From Clostridiaceae bacterium (lineage in GTDB: Bacteria > Bacillota > Clostridia > Lachnospirales > Lachnospiraceae), in contig CAJTGF010000016.1 in NCBI GenBank assembly GCA_910575585.1, forward strand, positions 1 to 64,000: 64,000 nt of DNA, in the 5' to 3' direction. Position 1 is the stretch's first letter; the number at the start of each line of letters is the position of its first letter. Positions 60,257-64,000 of the stretch are shown here, in pieces. The notes beneath the pieces were generated by a model. The model was not told the origin of the DNA. It saw nothing but the letters and a program-made list of their open reading frames with translations, and did not search any database. Position numbers and translations under genes: made by a program.

Positions 60257-62550
60257 CCATAAGGGATATTGTTGTGGCATTCGGCTTTGAGGTGGACAAA
60301 AACAGCGAAAAAGAAGCCAAGGACGTTGTAAAAGGCATTAAAAGCTTTGCCTCCAAAATGCTTGGGGCCATCGGCATAGGTTTTTCTATTGCGGGAATCT
60401 CCGGTCTTGCGGAAGCTGCGGCGGATGCCGAGGCGCTAAAGTCCCAGTTCTCCCAGGTGTTTGGGGATATGGAGAATGAGGCGGCAAGCAATCTGGCAGC
60501 AATAGAGGCGGATACAGGTATTTTGGTGAATCGGATGAAGGGGAGCTTTACTCAGATAGCCGCCTTCTCAAAAACGGCAGGTATGGAGCAGGCAGATGCA
60601 CTTGATATTGCAAACCGGTCAATGATTGCTGTGGCGGATTCTGCCGCTTTCTATGATAAATCTATAGAGGATATGACTAATTCTCTGCAGTCGTTCTTAA
60701 AGGGCAATTTTGAAAATGACGCTGCGCTTGGATTATCGGCCACGGAAACCACCAGAAACGCAGCTGCGAATGAATTATACAGAAAGTCGTTTAAGGATCT
60801 GTCCGAAGCGGAAAAGCAATTTACCCTTTTGAAAATGGTGGAGGACGCCAACAAAGCTTCCGGAGCCATCGGACAGGCGGCCAGGGAGTCCGATACATGG
60901 ACCAACCAGCTGGGGAACCTGAAACAGGGACTGACCGATTTGAGAGCCGCTGCCGGGAGCACTATCTTACAGCCGGCGGTATCCGTATTAAAAGTGCTGG
61001 TATTTATGACCCAGAAAGCGACAAAGGCTGTTGAAGGGCTGACAGCACAGAATGGGATTCTTACCAGGGTAGGCGAGAGATACCACGCCTTGGTAAAGCG
61101 GTTGCAGCCGGCAGCGGACAGACTATCCCAGACACTGTCAAAAGGGATGAAAAAAGGAAGCCAGGCGGTCAGGACGGTTGTAGACAGACTTGGCGGAGCG
61201 GAGAATGCTTTTAAGATCCTGTCCATAGCAGCTGGCGCATTCCTGCTGGTAATGAGCTGGCGGAAAGTTCTGTCAGGAGCAAAGGCGTTTGTAGGTATGC
61301 TGTCCGGCATCGGGAAGCTGTTCGGCATGGCAAATCTGAAAGTACTTGGGGTAGTGGCAGTCATTACGCTTCTGGCCCTGATTGTGGAAGACTTTATCCA
61401 TTTCCTGAAAGGCAATGATTCTGTCATAGGAACACTTTTTGACAAGGCCGGTATTGGGGCAGACAATGCCCGGCAGGCTATTTTCACGGCCTGGAAAGCT
61501 GTATGGGGATTTTTGACGGATTCCTGGGGAAAGATTCGGGAGGCCGCCCATCAGGTCTTTGGCGTGCTGGCAGCCTGGTGGGCAGAAAACGGCGCCGAGG
61601 TGATGGCTTCGTTCCGGAGGATATGGCAGGGGATCCAGGCACTATGTATGGCGTTGTGGAATGCCCTAAGCCAGGCTGCCATGACAATCTTTGGGGCGCT
61701 TAAAGCCTATTGGGATACCTGGGGAGAAACAATACTTACCGTATTCTCCATCCTGTGGAATACCATGATTTCGTTAATATCACCATTTTTGGACGCAATG
61801 GCGGCAGTTATCGACTTCCTAGCCAATGTATTTACGGGAAACTGGTCAGGAGCTTGGAGCGCCATCCTGGATTTGGCATCTGCGGCCTGGGAGGCTATTA
61901 CAGCGGTTATCACCGGGGCCTGGGACATCATCTGCGCGGTGTGGGATAAGCTGGCTGAGATATTCGGAAACATTTTCCAGTCTGCCCATGACGTTGTTTC
62001 GGAGAAAGTATCCGGAATCCACGATTCTATTGTTAACGGGTTTCAGAATTCCATTGACTGGCTTCAGTCTCTGCCAGAACAGGCCGTCCAGTGGGGATTA
62101 GATTTCATGACCGGATTAAAGGACGGGATATTGAAAGGAGTGGAGGGAGTCGTCGGGGCGGTGAAGGGGGTCGGGGAGAAGATACGGTCATTTCTTCATT
62201 TCTCCGTTCCGGATGAAGGACCTCTTACGGATTATGAGTCATGGATGCCTGACTTTATGAGCGGGCTTGCCGACGGTATTACCTCCAGCGAGGGGATCGT
62301 TCTGGACAGGATAAGAAGCCTGGCAGGGGGCATCCGGACCCTGATGGCGGCGGCCACGGCAAATGCGGCTACCGCAGCGGCCAGCACCGTAAACAATACC
62401 ACATCCACAGTGACCCAGAATGTGAACATAGCCAACAGCTATTCCGGAGGAAGCGCCGAGACCCAGAAGAACGTATCAAAGGCTATGAAGAAATCCGCTA
62501 CGGATGCCACCACACAGATGGCAAGGGGGCTTGCATATGCGAGAGGATAA
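60253..62550 (+). CDS. tape measure protein
   Basis: 765-aa protein setting tail length. Helical N-terminal repeat region, hydrophobic segments at about 320-400 ('FLLVMSWRKVL', 'LGVVAVITLLALIVEDFIHF') and 500-560, and a C-terminal Ala/Thr/Ser-rich end. TTG start with AAAGGAGG upstream. Fairly short for a myovirus, predicting a tail near 110-120 nm. Confidence 0.88.
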   Translation: MTIRDIVVAFGFEVDKNSEKEAKDVVKGIKSFASKMLGAIGIGFSIAGISGLAEAAADAEALKSQFSQVFGDMENEAASNLAAIEADTGILVNRMKGSFTQIAAFSKTAGMEQADALDIANRSMIAVADSAAFYDKSIEDMTNSLQSFLKGNFENDAALGLSATETTRNAAANELYRKSFKDLSEAEKQFTLLKMVEDANKASGAIGQAARESDTWTNQLGNLKQGLTDLRAAAGSTILQPAVSVLKVLVFMTQKATKAVEGLTAQNGILTRVGERYHALVKRLQPAADRLSQTLSKGMKKGSQAVRTVVDRLGGAENAFKILSIAAGAFLLVMSWRKVLSGAKAFVGMLSGIGKLFGMANLKVLGVVAVITLLALIVEDFIHFLKGNDSVIGTLFDKAGIGADNARQAIFTAWKAVWGFLTDSWGKIREAAHQVFGVLAAWWAENGAEVMASFRRIWQGIQALCMALWNALSQAAMTIFGALKAYWDTWGETILTVFSILWNTMISLISPFLDAMAAVIDFLANVFTGNWSGAWSAILDLASAAWEAITAVITGAWDIICAVWDKLAEIFGNIFQSAHDVVSEKVSGIHDSIVNGFQNSIDWLQSLPEQAVQWGLDFMTGLKDGILKGVEGVVGAVKGVGEKIRSFLHFSVPDEGPLTDYESWMPDFMSGLADGITSSEGIVLDRIRSLAGGIRTLMAAATANAATAAASTVNNTTSTVTQNVNIANSYSGGSAETQKNVSKAMKKSATDATTQMARGLAYARG

Positions 62551-62553
62551 GAT

Positions 62554-63177
62554 ATGACAAGGAGAGGACTTAAGCCGGCCGCAATAGCCGGGATTGAATT
62601 TGACGCATTGATTGATGAGACAAAGACTCTGTCCGCCACCATTCCTGCCTATCCTGTGGAAGATGGATTCCCCGTGTCAGACACTATCATTCTGGACCCT
62701 GTCAGTGTGCAGATGACCCTGTACGTTACCAACACGCCAGTAACGTGGCTGTATCGGCACGGCAGTTCCAACGACAGGGTCAGGAAGATCTGTGACAGGA
62801 TGGAGAGCCTTTGGCTGAATAAGGAACTGGTGAAGATTGTTACAACGGATGCTATATATAAAGACATGGGCATCACCAGCTTGTCCATTAAAAAGTCCAG
62901 AGAGATTGGTTACGCGAGAGAGATCGCCCTATCCGCCCAGAAGGTGCGAGTGACGGAGCGCAGGACAGTGGAGATTCCGTCTTATATTCTGAAATCAGGG
63001 GAAACCAAGGCCAATGCCGGTACTGCCTCTACTTCAGCCTCTTCCAGCAGAGTGGAAACAGACAGCGCAGGAAGTGGAAGAAACTCGGGTAGCGTTTCGG
63101 GAGGAAGCAGTACCAGCTCCGCAAAGAAAAGCCAGTCAATCTTATACGGCGTTGCCAGCGGACTCAAACTGATTTAG
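62554..63177 (+). CDS. baseplate protein, Dit-like N-terminal domain
   Basis: 207-aa protein with 'FDALIDETKTLSATIPAYPV' and 'PVSVQMTLYVTNTPVTWLYR', the N-terminal pattern of Dit-like/baseplate proteins, and a Ser/Gly/Thr-rich linker (150-190). It links tube and baseplate hub. Confidence 0.7.
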   Translation: MTRRGLKPAAIAGIEFDALIDETKTLSATIPAYPVEDGFPVSDTIILDPVSVQMTLYVTNTPVTWLYRHGSSNDRVRKICDRMESLWLNKELVKIVTTDAIYKDMGITSLSIKKSREIGYAREIALSAQKVRVTERRTVEIPSYILKSGETKANAGTASTSASSSRVETDSAGSGRNSGSVSGGSSTSSAKKSQSILYGVASGLKLI

Positions 63178-63188
63178 GAGGTGAGGGA

Positions 63189-63506
63189 ATGCTTTTCATC
63201 AAGGTTCCGGATATGAATGACAGCCTGTCAAACCTGTCCATAGATGGTAAGGAATGTCTACTCCGGTTTACTTACAACGAAAGGTATGATTACTGGAGTT
63301 TTGGTTTGTATAAGGCTGAAAACGAACCGGTTATCGCTATGACCAGGATAGTGCCTAATTTCCCCATTTTCCATTATTATACGGATGTAGCCATACCGGA
63401 CGGTGTATTCGGATGTCTTTCAGACAGGGAAATAGTTGGGCGGCAGGCATTTAACAATAAGACTGCGGAGTTCATTTATATTCCGAATACGGAACTGGAG
63501 GGTTGA
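63189..63506 (+). CDS. baseplate-region protein (DUF6983-like), 105 aa
   Basis: Beta-rich protein with 'LRFTYNERYDYWSFGLY' and 'DVAIPDGVFGCLSDREIVGR', matching a small DUF6983-like family found in baseplate gene clusters. Function unknown. AGGAGGTGAGG upstream. Confidence 0.65.
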   Translation: MLFIKVPDMNDSLSNLSIDGKECLLRFTYNERYDYWSFGLYKAENEPVIAMTRIVPNFPIFHYYTDVAIPDGVFGCLSDREIVGRQAFNNKTAEFIYIPNTELEG

Positions 63507-63508
63507 TT

Positions 63509-64000
63509 ATGGCTGAAACAAATTTTTTAAGAACTTATACCATGAAGTGCGGAAAGATGGGGGAAAAAGGATTTGAGATTGGCAATGTCAGGAGCCCGAA
63601 GGAAACAGCCCTGCATATATCGTTCAGCATTGAAAAATCCGATGCGGAGGCGGCTAATACCGCCAAGGTACAGGTGTGGAACCTGTCGGACCAGAACCTT
63701 AAGACGCTGGACGGAAAGGACTGCATCATAGAGCTAAAAGCCGGGTACGGCGGGAGGAACGCCCTGATTTTGGCTGGCAACATTACTAACGTGGTCACGG
63801 TTCCGGACAATGCGGACAGGATGACGGAGATCGAGGTGGTTGACGGCAGGGTAGAATTGAGGGATACCGTAATATCCGTGTCCTTTAATGGCGCAGTGAA
63901 CTGTCATGACGTATATCAATACATTGCCGAACAGATGGGAGTATCCATTATCTTTGCCAATGACCTCGAATATACGGTTCTGCCCAATGGTTTCAGTTTT
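63509..64000 (+). CDS. baseplate hub protein, partial
   Basis: The frame starts at ATG 63509 (GGAGGG upstream) and runs off the window. The first 164 residues ('KETALHISFSIEKSDAEAAN', 'VQVWNLSDQNLKTLDG', 'ALILAGNITNV') match baseplate hub/gp27-type phage late control proteins. Confidence 0.7.
   Translation, partial: MAETNFLRTYTMKCGKMGEKGFEIGNVRSPKETALHISFSIEKSDAEAANTAKVQVWNLSDQNLKTLDGKDCIIELKAGYGGRNALILAGNITNVVTVPDNADRMTEIEVVDGRVELRDTVISVSFNGAVNCHDVYQYIAEQMGVSIIFANDLEYTVLPNGFSF

Larger units (their letters stand above)
17060..64000. mobile_element. myovirus-type prophage (left part)
   Basis: A continuous run of phage functions in standard order: integrase, repressor/Cro switch, recombination and replication genes, late regulator, terminase, portal, capsid, sheath, tube, chaperones, tape measure and baseplate. 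The sheath and tube proteins show a contractile tail. The right end, including lysis and tail-fibre genes, is beyond 64000. Structural genes present are intact, so the prophage may be functional. Confidence 0.9.

Overview
The window looks like the chromosome of an anaerobic Clostridia (Lachnospiraceae-like) bacterium carrying a large prophage. The host part is moderately GC-rich, uses strong AGGAGG ribosome sites with many GTG/TTG starts, and shows the clostridial gene order asp23-nusB-xseA-xseB-ispA-dxs-tlyA-nadK-argR-recN. Species cannot be fixed from the sequence alone.

Layout. 1-1225: a GNAT acetyltransferase and an unrecognised protein. 1288-10536: a co-directional housekeeping run (envelope protein Asp23, NusB, exonuclease VII, isoprenoid synthesis, TlyA, NAD kinase, ArgR, RecN), with short gaps or overlaps suggesting one or two long transcripts. 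10537-11730: an eroded region with a 479-bp element bounded by perfect 46-bp inverted repeats that encloses a second long imperfect palindrome, a frameshifted restriction-enzyme remnant and scraps of small genes. 11822-17059: uvrA, a small P-loop kinase and guaA, followed by a perfect terminator.

From about 17060 to the window end lies a myovirus-type prophage, apparently inserted at the 3' side of guaA; its right end is outside the window. Its left end has a small hydrophobic peptide gene and, on the minus strand, integrase, a TM2-domain membrane protein and the repressor. A divergent promoter/operator region (20171-20313) opens the rightward early operon: Cro-like regulators, small zinc-ribbon proteins, a possible annealing protein, a fused SbcD-SbcC nuclease, a replisome organizer with an 11-bp iteron array inside its gene (probable origin), a methyltransferase-like protein, PcfK/PcfJ homologues, a putative radical-SAM Gp37/DUF5131 protein, a RecU-like resolvase, a DnaN-type sliding clamp, a D12 adenine methylase and a PAPS-reductase-family protein. 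An ArpU/RinA-like regulator and a terminator end this region (42151-42268).

The most unusual part is 42351-46919: a sodium:solute symporter followed by two PP-loop (PAPS-reductase-family) enzymes, each paired with a ParB/Srx-domain protein, bounded on both sides by terminators and inserted just before the terminase genes. The PP-loop/ParB pairs resemble IbrA/IbrB. I know no described function for the symporter-linked double cassette.

From 47017 the late genes follow in canonical order: terminase small and large subunits, a portal fused to a Nudix hydrolase, minor head protein, DUF2213 protease/scaffold-like protein, decoration protein, DUF2184 capsid, head-tail connectors, tail sheath (DUF3383), tube (DUF3277), tail chaperones joined by a probable -1 frameshift at T TTT TTC, tape measure and baseplate genes. 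The sheath and tube show a contractile tail. No tRNA, rRNA or CRISPR array was seen.
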